In this document: positions 37,424 to 44,574 of the stretch, piece after piece
Position numbering within the stretch: position 1 is the stretch's first letter
Layout: each line of letters starts with the position of its first letter
Assembly: GCA_038884455.1 (NCBI GenBank)
Contig: JAWABU010000011.1
Span: 1-44,574, forward strand
Direction of reading: 5' to 3'
DNA length: 44,574 bases
Source: Candidatus Thermoplasmatota archaeon
Lineage (GTDB): Archaea > Thermoplasmatota > E2 > DHVEG-1
Translations under genes and position numbers: made by a program
The notes under the pieces: generated by a model
What the model was told of the DNA's origin: nothing
What the model saw: only the letters and a program-made list of their open reading frames with translations
Databases searched by the model: none

Positions 37424-38728
37424 ATGCATCGTTCTATGAAACCGATTCTCCAAGTAGCACTGGACCTGATTAACGCTGATCGTGCACTCAAGATCGCCTA
37501 TGAAAGTATTGAAGGCGGAGCAGACTGGATAGAAATAGGAACGCCGTTAATCAAAAGCGAAGGGATGAACATCATTCGAATCATGCGAGAAAAATATCCA
37601 ACAAAAACAATAATAGCAGACATGAAAACAATGGATACCGGATCTCTTGAAACAGAAATGGCAGCAAAAGCAGGAGCAGACATTATCTGCATTCTCGGAG
37701 CAGCTGACAACAGTACGATTATCGATGCAGTGCAATCTGCACGAAAATACGGCATCCAAATAATGATTGACCTCATAAATGTCCCTGATCCAGTGAAGAG
37801 AGCACGAGAACTCGAAAAACTTGGAATTCATTACCTCTGTATTCATACTGGTATTGACGAACAAATGAAAGGAAAAAAACCGTTTCAAGTGCTTGAGAAA
37901 CTTGTAACAAAAACAAATCTCCCCATAGCGGTTGCCGGAGGACTGAATAGTGAAACAGCACCAAAGGCAATACAAAAAGGTGCACAAATCATTATCATCG
38001 GTGGTGCAATTACAAAAGCGCATAATATACGAAAGGCAACACAACAGATTAAAAAAGCAATAATAACACAAAAACCGATTCCAACAGAACTGTATAAAAA
38101 ATATGACAAAAATCAGATACGAGATGCCTTTTCCAAGACAAGTACCTCAAATATTTCAGATGCTATGCACAAACAAGGTGCTCTTATCGGTATTCGACCA
38201 ATTCGTTGTGGATTTCACCTTGTGGGACAAGCATTAACTGTGAAAACGATTGATGGGGACTGGGCAAAACCTATTGAAGCAATTGATAAAGCAGAACCTG
38301 GAAACGTCCTTGTAATTGATGTCAACAGAGGAACCACAGCCATCTGGGGGGAACTGGCAACCTGGAGCGCACAACAAAAAAAATTAGCTGGCGTAGTTAT
38401 TGATGGAACAGTTCGAGACCTTGAAGATCTTCTGAAATTAAACTTTCCTATCTTTACTCGATATATAGCACCACATGCAGGAGAACCAAAAGGATTTGGA
38501 GAGATCGGTGCTGAAATTATCTGCGGCGGTCAGAAAATACGGACTGGAGATTGGATTATTGGCGATGACTCAGGAGTTGTCGTTGTCCCGCAAGAAATCG
38601 CCCATGAAATTTGCAACCGAGCTTTAGATATCAGAGAACAAGAAAATAGAATACGGCAGGAAATCAAACAAGGTGGATCACTCGGTAGTGTTCTAAAACT
38701 TAAAAAATGGGAGAAAAAAATTGGATGA
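37424..38728 (+). CDS. Bifunctional 3-hexulose-6-phosphate synthase / RraA-like protein
   Basis: 434 aa. Residues 1-215 are a TIM barrel of the OMP decarboxylase superfamily, with the signature D66-x-K-x-x-D71 (ADMKTMD) and the phosphate-binding AVAGGL and IIGGA motifs; this is hexulose-6-phosphate synthase (formaldehyde plus ribulose 5-phosphate to hexulose 6-phosphate, reversible). Residues about 225-425 are an RraA/HMG-aldolase-like domain with SDAMHKQG, NRGTTAIWGELAT and GVVIDGTVRD. This fusion is well known in archaea, where HPS run in reverse supplies ribulose 5-phosphate in species lacking the oxidative pentose pathway. The partner isomerase (PHI) is not in the window. AGGT precedes ATG 37424; ATG 37436 is an alternative start. 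The stop overlaps the DUF362 gene, so the two are co-expressed. The role of the RraA half is unsettled. Confidence 0.9.
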   Translation: MHRSMKPILQVALDLINADRALKIAYESIEGGADWIEIGTPLIKSEGMNIIRIMREKYPTKTIIADMKTMDTGSLETEMAAKAGADIICILGAADNSTIIDAVQSARKYGIQIMIDLINVPDPVKRARELEKLGIHYLCIHTGIDEQMKGKKPFQVLEKLVTKTNLPIAVAGGLNSETAPKAIQKGAQIIIIGGAITKAHNIRKATQQIKKAIITQKPIPTELYKKYDKNQIRDAFSKTSTSNISDAMHKQGALIGIRPIRCGFHLVGQALTVKTIDGDWAKPIEAIDKAEPGNVLVIDVNRGTTAIWGELATWSAQQKKLAGVVIDGTVRDLEDLLKLNFPIFTRYIAPHAGEPKGFGEIGAEIICGGQKIRTGDWIIGDDSGVVVVPQEIAHEICNRALDIREQENRIRQEIKQGGSLGSVLKLKKWEKKIG

Positions 38729-39711
38729 CCCATGTTGTTTTCTTTCAAGATATCGAAAAACTATCAAAGGCACTTACTTTTTTTCATGTTCCTACCTATG
38801 AACATCAAACTATTCCAGTTAAACTTCACATGGGAGAAATCAACAATAAAAATTATCCACAACCAGAGTTTGTCCGGAAAGTAGTCACTCTGCTGAAGAA
38901 CATGAACGCACATCCATTTCTTCTTGATACTACTGTTGCTTATCCCGGTTTACGCAGTACAAAAAAGGGATATCAAAAACTTGCATCTCTGCATGGTTTT
39001 ACTGAAAAAAAAATCGGATGTCCAGTAATCATTGATACAGTAGGTATATCTACAAAAATAAATGAGTATTGTTTTAATGTGGCAGTTCATCTTGCTGAAG
39101 CATCTCATATTTTTTCAATTGCTCATGTGAAAGGACACATCCAGACGGGCATGGGCGGAGCAATTAAAAATTTTGGTATGGGTGGTGTAACAAGGCAGAC
39201 CAAAATGATGATGCATCACGCAAGTCGACCAAAATATATTCAAACGAATTGTACCTTTTGTGCCGAATGTGAAAAAAATTGTATCTATAACGCAATAAAG
39301 GTCGATCAGAAAAACTGGAAATACAACAAACGAAAATGCTTTGGATGCGGAGTATGCGTTGATCATTGTACAACTCAAGCACTACACTATCAGAAAGCAG
39401 ATCTACAATTTCTTATCGCATGCGCAGCCTATGCGTGTGTTCATGGAAAAAAAGTTCTCTATCTCAATGAACTAAAACGTATCGCGCAAAGCTGTGACTG
39501 CGATCCCTTTCCAGGACCATTCATTTGTCCAGATATTGGTTATCTCCTTTCTGACGATCCTGTTGCAATCGATAAAGCCTCCCTCGATCTTATTCATGCA
39601 CAAAAAAAAGATATTTTTCAAAAAATCAATAACGTCAATCCATACAAACAGATCGAGTTCGGATTCAAACTCGGCCTTGGTAACCCAACGTACGAAATGA
39701 TTACGATCTGA
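38725..39711 (+). CDS. DUF362 protein with two [4Fe-4S] ferredoxin motifs
   Basis: 328 aa from ATG 38725, which forms an ATGA overlap with the HPS-RraA stop; ATG 38707, six codons earlier, is also possible. The DUF362 domain covers most of the chain (VKLHMGEINN, MNAHPFLLDTTVAYPGLR, SHIFSIAHVKGHIQTGMGGA, DDPVAIDKASLDL). A dicluster ferredoxin segment is inserted near residues 175-215, with CTFCAECEKNC and CFGCGVCVDHC. Such proteins are common in methanogens and related archaea and are thought to move electrons or act on an unknown acid, but no reaction is proven. Translational coupling to HPS-RraA hints at a shared pathway, for example a one-carbon or sugar-phosphate redox step. That link is inference. 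Confidence 0.85.
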   Translation: MTHVVFFQDIEKLSKALTFFHVPTYEHQTIPVKLHMGEINNKNYPQPEFVRKVVTLLKNMNAHPFLLDTTVAYPGLRSTKKGYQKLASLHGFTEKKIGCPVIIDTVGISTKINEYCFNVAVHLAEASHIFSIAHVKGHIQTGMGGAIKNFGMGGVTRQTKMMMHHASRPKYIQTNCTFCAECEKNCIYNAIKVDQKNWKYNKRKCFGCGVCVDHCTTQALHYQKADLQFLIACAAYACVHGKKVLYLNELKRIAQSCDCDPFPGPFICPDIGYLLSDDPVAIDKASLDLIHAQKKDIFQKINNVNPYKQIEFGFKLGLGNPTYEMITI

Positions 39712-39775
39712 ATCAATTCGAAAAACATATATGTTAGTTTTCTTTGAAGGGGCTGACGTATAGAAGGTATATCGT

Positions 39776-41152
39776 ATGATAGAAACACCACAAAATCAAA
39801 CGAAACCGAATCAACCAACAGAACCTAAAATTATGAACCGTTGGATCATCGTTTTCGGTGGTATTTTAATCCAACTTGCCTTAGGGGCAATCTATGCCTG
39901 GTCAGCATTTACCACACCACTCCAAGGAACGAGCGGTAATCTCAGCGAATATGCATTCACAAAAACAGAAACACAAGCAATCTTCAGCGTTGGTCTTCTA
40001 TTCTTCGCACTTTTCACTATCATCGGTGGAAGGTTACAAATAAAATATGGCCCCATGAAGGTAGCACTCCTCGGAGGCATCCTCCTTGGATCTGGATATA
40101 TCCTAGCAAGTCTTGTTGGAGCGAATTTCATCGGTAAACTGATTTGTATTGGAATGATTGCAGGAGCAGGAATTGGATTGGCGTATGTCGTCCCAATTGC
40201 AACAGGAGTGAAATGGTTCCCCGATAAGAAAGGACTTGTTAGTGGACTCGCCGTAGCAGGATTTGGCTTTGGAGCATTTATCTGGATTCTTCTTGCAAAC
40301 CCACCAAGTATTCTTGGATTTTCCGGATTAATCACCAAGCAAATCGGGCAATATACATATACTGTTACAAATGTTGACATGGCATTTCGAATCTATGGCA
40401 TCGCATTTCTCGTCCTGGTGATTCTCGGATCGCTGGTAATGAAAAATCCACCAGCTGGATGGAAGCCACAAGGATGGAATCCACCACAACAAACAGCACA
40501 ACAAAAAACAACATTAAATCTGAAACCAAGAGAAATGCTCAAAAATAAACAATTCTATATTTTATGGTTGATGTTCTGCATTGGTGCACTTGCAGGACTC
40601 ATGGTTATCGGTAATGTCCAAAACTTCGCAAAAAGCCCAACCGACGGTTTTACAGCCCATAATTTCACCATGCAGGAAGCAACTGATTTTGCTGTGATCG
40701 GAGCAGCAGTATGCCTTCCAATATTCAACGGAATTGGACGAATCGTGTGGGGACAACTGTCTGATAAAATTGGACGGCGAAAAACATTCATCATTATGTT
40801 TCTTTTCCAAGCAGGCATGATGACCATCTTTTTGTATACAACAGAAAACCCTTATTTCTTTTTCATAGCTGCAGCCATAATTGGTTTTAATTTTGGAGCG
40901 AATTTTGCATTATTTCCCGCCGCAACTGCTGATTCCTTTGGATCTGAAAATCTTAGTATAAACTATGGTTTTATTTTTACATCTTATGGTGTAGGTGGAA
41001 TCGTTGGACCAATCCTGGCCGGTATGGTACAAGATGCGAACATGAGCTTTTTATATGCTTTTATTCCTGCAGCAATTCTCTGCCTTATTGCAGCATGTCT
41101 TGCACTTATCTACAAAGAAAATGCCAGTCCTGGCACCAAAAAAACATCATAA
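39776..41152 (+). CDS. MFS transporter of the oxalate/formate antiporter (OFA) family
   Basis: 458 aa with about 12 membrane helices. The first helix FGGILIQLALGAIYAWSAF, the AGAGIGLAYVVPIATGVKWFPDKKGL segment and the WGQLSDKIGRRKT loop between helices 8 and 9 are typical of the OFA family of the major facilitator superfamily. These carriers exchange small carboxylates such as oxalate and formate; the actual substrate cannot be told from sequence. A hydrophilic N-terminal tail rich in Q/N/P (residues 1-20) precedes helix 1. AAGGT is 8 nt before the ATG. The gene is separate from the DUF362 gene by 64 nt, with a TATA-like CATATATG in the gap, so it may be transcribed both with and without it. 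Confidence 0.88.
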   Translation: MIETPQNQTKPNQPTEPKIMNRWIIVFGGILIQLALGAIYAWSAFTTPLQGTSGNLSEYAFTKTETQAIFSVGLLFFALFTIIGGRLQIKYGPMKVALLGGILLGSGYILASLVGANFIGKLICIGMIAGAGIGLAYVVPIATGVKWFPDKKGLVSGLAVAGFGFGAFIWILLANPPSILGFSGLITKQIGQYTYTVTNVDMAFRIYGIAFLVLVILGSLVMKNPPAGWKPQGWNPPQQTAQQKTTLNLKPREMLKNKQFYILWLMFCIGALAGLMVIGNVQNFAKSPTDGFTAHNFTMQEATDFAVIGAAVCLPIFNGIGRIVWGQLSDKIGRRKTFIIMFLFQAGMMTIFLYTTENPYFFFIAAAIIGFNFGANFALFPAATADSFGSENLSINYGFIFTSYGVGGIVGPILAGMVQDANMSFLYAFIPAAILCLIAACLALIYKENASPGTKKTS

Positions 41153-41159
41153 ACAAAAA

Positions 41160-41190
41160 AACTTTTTTATTTTTTATTCTTTATTTTATT
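41160..41190 (+). terminator. T-rich terminator after the OFA gene
   Basis: Repeated T-runs (TTTTTTATTTTTTATTC and more) start 8 nt after the stop codon. They overlap the 3' end of the convergent carbonic-anhydrase-like gene. Archaeal polymerase stops at such tracts without a hairpin. Confidence 0.55.
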
Positions 41191-41618
41191 TCAATTTCAT
41201 GGACTTTCCACTGTTCATCCACCCATAATGTAGTAATGCTTATATTAAAACCCCAGGAGCTCAGAACTTTTCTTGCTTTCGCAAGCTGCTCAAGTTGTAA
41301 TTCCTTGCAAACCGGATTACCCGCGCAATCATAATGACCAACAACAGCAAGAATCCTAGAACCATGTTTATTGACCGAAATAGAAACTCGATTTTTTATT
41401 GAATGAACAAGATCTTGTGGATGCTCTTCTGCAAGGATTTTTATCGGTCCAGGTTCAGTGATCATATCAACAAACTGAACCTGATATTGCTTCTGCATCC
41501 ACGCAATCACAGGTAATTGAACACGACCGTCCATGCAATTAATTACTGTTGCAAACAAACCTTGATGACCTAAATGTTTTTTTTGAGTTACTCCTTGCGC
41601 ATGTATTTTCGAATTCAT
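41181..41618 (-). CDS. Small beta-carbonic-anhydrase-like zinc protein
   Basis: 145 aa. The zinc site of beta carbonic anhydrases is recognisable: C28-x-D30-x-R32 (INCMDGR) and H95-x-x-C98 (GHYDCAG). In that family Cys-His-Cys bind zinc and the Asp-Arg pair helps water deprotonation in CO2 hydration. It is shorter than standard enzymes (about 200 aa) and lacks the helices that build the usual dimer, and fits the small Pro_CA_2-like group, whose activity is uncertain. A perfect ribosome site GGAGGTG lies 7 nt before the ATG. It stands alone between the OFA gene (convergent) and the valS unit (same strand, 48 nt upstream). It could supply bicarbonate or be a structural relative with another role. 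Confidence 0.75.
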   Translation of the reverse strand: MNSKIHAQGVTQKKHLGHQGLFATVINCMDGRVQLPVIAWMQKQYQVQFVDMITEPGPIKILAEEHPQDLVHSIKNRVSISVNKHGSRILAVVGHYDCAGNPVCKELQLEQLAKARKVLSSWGFNISITTLWVDEQWKVHEIEIK

Positions 41619-41666
41619 TGATAAACACCTCCAAAATCAAAGTATTAAAACAAATAAAACTTTTTT

Positions 41667-41777
41667 TTAATGCGAAAAAATCACAATAAAACCTGTGAAG
41701 ATCATCGCTAAAACAATCAATATAGCGAGTACTTTAACAATCATCAGTTTTAGATTTTTTTTAGTAACGACCTTCAT
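41667..41777 (-). CDS. 36-aa single-helix membrane peptide coupled to valS
   Basis: ATG at 41777, stop at 41667. Basic start (MKVVTKKNLK) followed by one hydrophobic helix (IVKVLAILIVLAMIFTGFIV). The ATG lies 5 nt after the valS stop, and GAGGTGA, which includes the last codons of valS, is a strong ribosome site for it at about 11 nt. No family is recognised; length and sequence do not fit SecE or SecG. It is too short for most gene finders. The ribosome site and position make it more likely real than chance. Confidence 0.5.
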   Translation of the reverse strand: MKVVTKKNLKLMIVKVLAILIVLAMIFTGFIVIFSH

Positions 41778-41782
41778 AGGAT

Positions 41783-44506
41783 TCACATCTCACCTCTTTT
41801 TAGCTCCAAATAAAACGTATCAAATTTCCGAACAATATTTTTTTGTTTACCATGAATACGTGCTTCTTTCTCAAGGCGAATATATCCATCTTTCACTAAA
41901 TAATCATCTTTTATAGAATGCGGGATGTTTAAAGGAACATCTGAAAAAGGAATATCGCCAGAGTCTTGTAGCTTTTGAATAATTAGTGATTGATTTTTCT
42001 CAAGCCATACTTTAAAGTTTCCACTTTCTTGTTTGAGAGTTGGACCAATCTTCGCAAACACAGGATTAATCTTTGTTATCCTTTCTTCAACATTGGGAGT
42101 TCCCACAACAAAATGATGATCTTTCGGATATTTCAATGTCGAAGTAATAAGAGGAGCACTTCGCTGTAACGCATGGATATATCCCTCTGGAGCATACGTT
42201 GCTACCCCTGGAAGAGGTGCGTTGAGTGCAATACCCTGTTCACTTTTCCAAGAACGAACCGCTGCAATATACTGTTTCACGATCTCCCCATAGGATTCTT
42301 TAACATCATCGACAAGAACTGATGTTGGCCAGTCTAAAAGATGGATACTTTTTCCTTCTTCAAAACGTTTATACCAAACATGATATAATTCTTCGGTTAT
42401 ATGCGGGAAAAACGGAGCGAAAAGTTTCAATAATCCAATACCAACTGTATATACTGTATATCGAATACTTTCACTGTTTTCGTTTTTATATACTGATTCC
42501 TTAATCATCTCAAGATAATGATCTGCGAATTCATGCCATAAAAAAAACTCAATTTCTTTCATTGCCGCTGAGTATTCAAAAACATCCATGAGTTGCGTTG
42601 TTTTTTCCACAAGTCTACTAAACTTAGTTAAAATCCACACATCAACATCGATGAGATGACGAGGTTTTTTCGGTTTATTTTTTTCAAGAACAGAACCAAT
42701 AAATTGCTCTACATTCCAAAGTTTCCGTAAGAGTTTAACACCACGGATCACATCTTTTTTCCGAAACGGATTATCCTCTCCCAGAGCGCAACTTGCAGCA
42801 TAACATCGAAACGCATCAGCACCAAACTCGTCAATAACCTGCAACGGATCAATCACATTACCTAAACTTGCATGCATCGGTGTTCCATCTTCAGAAAGAA
42901 TAAAACCACCCATCATCACATTCTCAAAAGGTTGTTCACCAGTCAGCAGAGTACATCGTAAAATCGTGTAAAACGCCCACGTCCGAATGATATCATGTGC
43001 TTGAGGACGAACCGACATCGGATACAATCGTTTAAAAAGATCGTCGTTTCGATACCAAAACGTATTGTACAGCGGAGAAATTGATGAATCCATCCAAGTG
43101 TCAAAAACATCTTCACAACCTTTCAAAGATCCACCACATTTTGGACATGTCTCAACCGGTGGTTTATCAACTGTTGGGTCGACGTAACAATCCTTGATTG
43201 ATGCGAGTACAACTTCACCACAGTGTACACACTCCCATAACGGAATAGGCGTTGCAAAATACCGCTGCCGACTAATCACCCAATCCCACTCCAACGAATT
43301 AACCCATTCAACAAGACGAATTTTCATAAAATCAGGATACCATGACATCTTGTCACTTGCAGCAAGAACAGCTTGTTTAAACGGAATTGTTTTCAAAAAC
43401 CATTGTTCAGCATTAACGAATTCAACTGGGGTTTTACACCGCCAACATACTCCAACATTTTGATCAAGAGAAACTTGCTTAATGAGAAGATCATGTTTCT
43501 TAAGATCATCAAGAACTGCATGGCGAGCATCAGCAATCGTCATACCTGCATATTTTTTACAGATATCGGTCATTTTGCCTTCTTCATTAATACTCATCTC
43601 AATAGGGAGCTTATATTTAAAAACCCATTTCAAATCCTCTTTATCACCAATGGTACAAATCATAACAATACCAGTACCAAAGTTCGGATCAACAGCCTCA
43701 TCTTGAACAATTCTCACCAATTTATCAAAAAGAGGAACTTTCACGGTTTGATCAACTAACCATGCTGCCCGTTCATCAGACGGATGAACCGCAAGTATCT
43801 GACATGACGGAAGCATCTCTGGACGAGTGGTCGCAATCTCAACATACATTCCCTGCTTATCTTTTCCAATACCATGATAATTCAATAAAACCTCAGGTTG
43901 TATATCGGTGAAATAAAACTTCAGCGTGTTCAGAGAGGTCGATCGAGCAGTATACGTCACTTCTGCATCAGCCATAGCAGTCATACATCGTGGACACCAA
44001 TTAACCGGGAATCTCCCCTTATAAATATGACCCATTTCATATAATTTCAGGAAAGAGATCTGGGTAATTCTTCGGTAATATTCAGCATCGGTCTGATAAT
44101 AGATCGACGGATCCATGCTTTCTCCAAGACGAATAAATTGATCAGTCATCGTCTGAATGTTTTCCTGCGCAAACGCAGAACATAGCTTGATGAACTCATG
44201 CCGATCAATATCCTTCCGAGTTATGTTGAGTTTGCGTTCAACCCGTTCTTCAATCGGTATACCGTTTACATCAAAACATAAAGGAAAAAAAACATTATAC
44301 CCTCGCATTCTTTTATAGCGAGCAGCAAAATCAATATGGGTATAATGAACTGCATGACCGGCATGCAATGGCCCTGATGCATACCGCGGAGGAACATCGA
44401 TACTATATGGTTTTTTCTTACTTTGAAAGTCAAAATGATAAATCTTTTCTTTCTGCCAGTATTGTTGCCATTTTGCCTCAAGAGCCTTCTGATCGTATTC
44501 AACCAT
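41783..44506 (-). CDS. valS: Valyl-tRNA synthetase, archaeal type
   Basis: 907 aa, class I synthetase that charges tRNA-Val. HIGH region is PLHAGH (residues 46-51). The CP1 editing domain has ATTRPEMLPSCQ, VHPSDER and FGTGIVMICTIGDKEDL. Zinc-binding CxxC pairs occur (NWCPRCM, VCWRCKT, CVHCGE, CPKCGG). Further motifs are DWVISRQRYFATPIP, EDVFDTWMDSS, and an anticodon-binding helical domain followed by a C-terminal extension. The second signature, normally KMSKS, reads TPMHASLGN near residue 543, so both Lys are missing. The surrounding sequence (EDG, LGNVIDP) is otherwise normal, and the chain is full length, so the gene is unlikely to be decayed; a lineage-specific variant is the best reading. 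No ribosome site is seen before the ATG, which suggests a leaderless start. The 36-aa membrane peptide gene follows it. Confidence 0.9.
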   Translation of the reverse strand: MVEYDQKALEAKWQQYWQKEKIYHFDFQSKKKPYSIDVPPRYASGPLHAGHAVHYTHIDFAARYKRMRGYNVFFPLCFDVNGIPIEERVERKLNITRKDIDRHEFIKLCSAFAQENIQTMTDQFIRLGESMDPSIYYQTDAEYYRRITQISFLKLYEMGHIYKGRFPVNWCPRCMTAMADAEVTYTARSTSLNTLKFYFTDIQPEVLLNYHGIGKDKQGMYVEIATTRPEMLPSCQILAVHPSDERAAWLVDQTVKVPLFDKLVRIVQDEAVDPNFGTGIVMICTIGDKEDLKWVFKYKLPIEMSINEEGKMTDICKKYAGMTIADARHAVLDDLKKHDLLIKQVSLDQNVGVCWRCKTPVEFVNAEQWFLKTIPFKQAVLAASDKMSWYPDFMKIRLVEWVNSLEWDWVISRQRYFATPIPLWECVHCGEVVLASIKDCYVDPTVDKPPVETCPKCGGSLKGCEDVFDTWMDSSISPLYNTFWYRNDDLFKRLYPMSVRPQAHDIIRTWAFYTILRCTLLTGEQPFENVMMGGFILSEDGTPMHASLGNVIDPLQVIDEFGADAFRCYAASCALGEDNPFRKKDVIRGVKLLRKLWNVEQFIGSVLEKNKPKKPRHLIDVDVWILTKFSRLVEKTTQLMDVFEYSAAMKEIEFFLWHEFADHYLEMIKESVYKNENSESIRYTVYTVGIGLLKLFAPFFPHITEELYHVWYKRFEEGKSIHLLDWPTSVLVDDVKESYGEIVKQYIAAVRSWKSEQGIALNAPLPGVATYAPEGYIHALQRSAPLITSTLKYPKDHHFVVGTPNVEERITKINPVFAKIGPTLKQESGNFKVWLEKNQSLIIQKLQDSGDIPFSDVPLNIPHSIKDDYLVKDGYIRLEKEARIHGKQKNIVRKFDTFYLELKRGEM

Positions 44507-44574
44507 GGAAAATCACTATATCCAAACTAAAATAACAAAGCGAGAGATGATTTCTACTTATTAATTTTCGGGTG

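Overview
The window comes from an AT-rich archaeon, most likely a euryarchaeote of the Thermoplasmata/Thermoplasmatota kind; the exact lineage is inference. Archaeal signs are the class III (type IV pilin) signal peptides of the form A/G-V-S-E-x-[LV]-G, TATA boxes about 25 nt ahead of starts, GGAGGTG/GAGGTGA-type ribosome sites, a hexulose-6-phosphate synthase fused to an RraA-like domain, separate FlaJ/TadB/TadC-like membrane proteins and an archaeal-style valyl-tRNA synthetase.

Left end (1-4.8 kb): a transposase C-terminus cut by the window edge, two secreted proteins on the + strand (a small beta-sandwich protein and a right-handed beta-helix protein ending in dockerin-like repeats), then an IS1634-type insertion sequence on the - strand.

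Centre (4.9-35.8 kb, all - strand): one surface-structure locus. Transcribed right to left it holds two paralogous GspE/FlaI/TadA-type ATPases, two single-domain T2SF membrane platform proteins, three very large pilin-like proteins (838, 1368 and about 1,325 aa) and a smaller pilin-like protein. After a probable transcription break comes a 59-aa AbrB-like regulator whose end is coupled to the start of a 4,220-aa secreted subtilisin-family protein. The large proteins share a design I do not recognise as described. Each pilin head has a LamG beta-sandwich split in two by an insert of 7 or 14 copies of a repeat of about 53-58 residues. By my count these form one, two and two seven-bladed propellers. 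The 4,220-aa protein carries two seven-fold SBBP-type propellers and one seven-fold propeller of the pilin repeat type. Its own N-terminal LamG also appears split, with the second half about 3,000 residues later. The reading is a Tad-like pilus that displays propeller/lectin heads, with a cell-surface protease-adhesin of the same architecture.

Right part (35.9-44.6 kb): a candidate structured RNA gene with its own TATA box and T-run; a small zinc-ribbon protein; a membrane-anchored Ig-like surface protein; an HPS-RraA gene overlapping a DUF362/ferredoxin gene; an OFA-family MFS transporter; a small beta-carbonic-anhydrase-like protein; and valS followed by a coupled 36-aa membrane peptide. 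No tRNA, rRNA or CRISPR array was seen.
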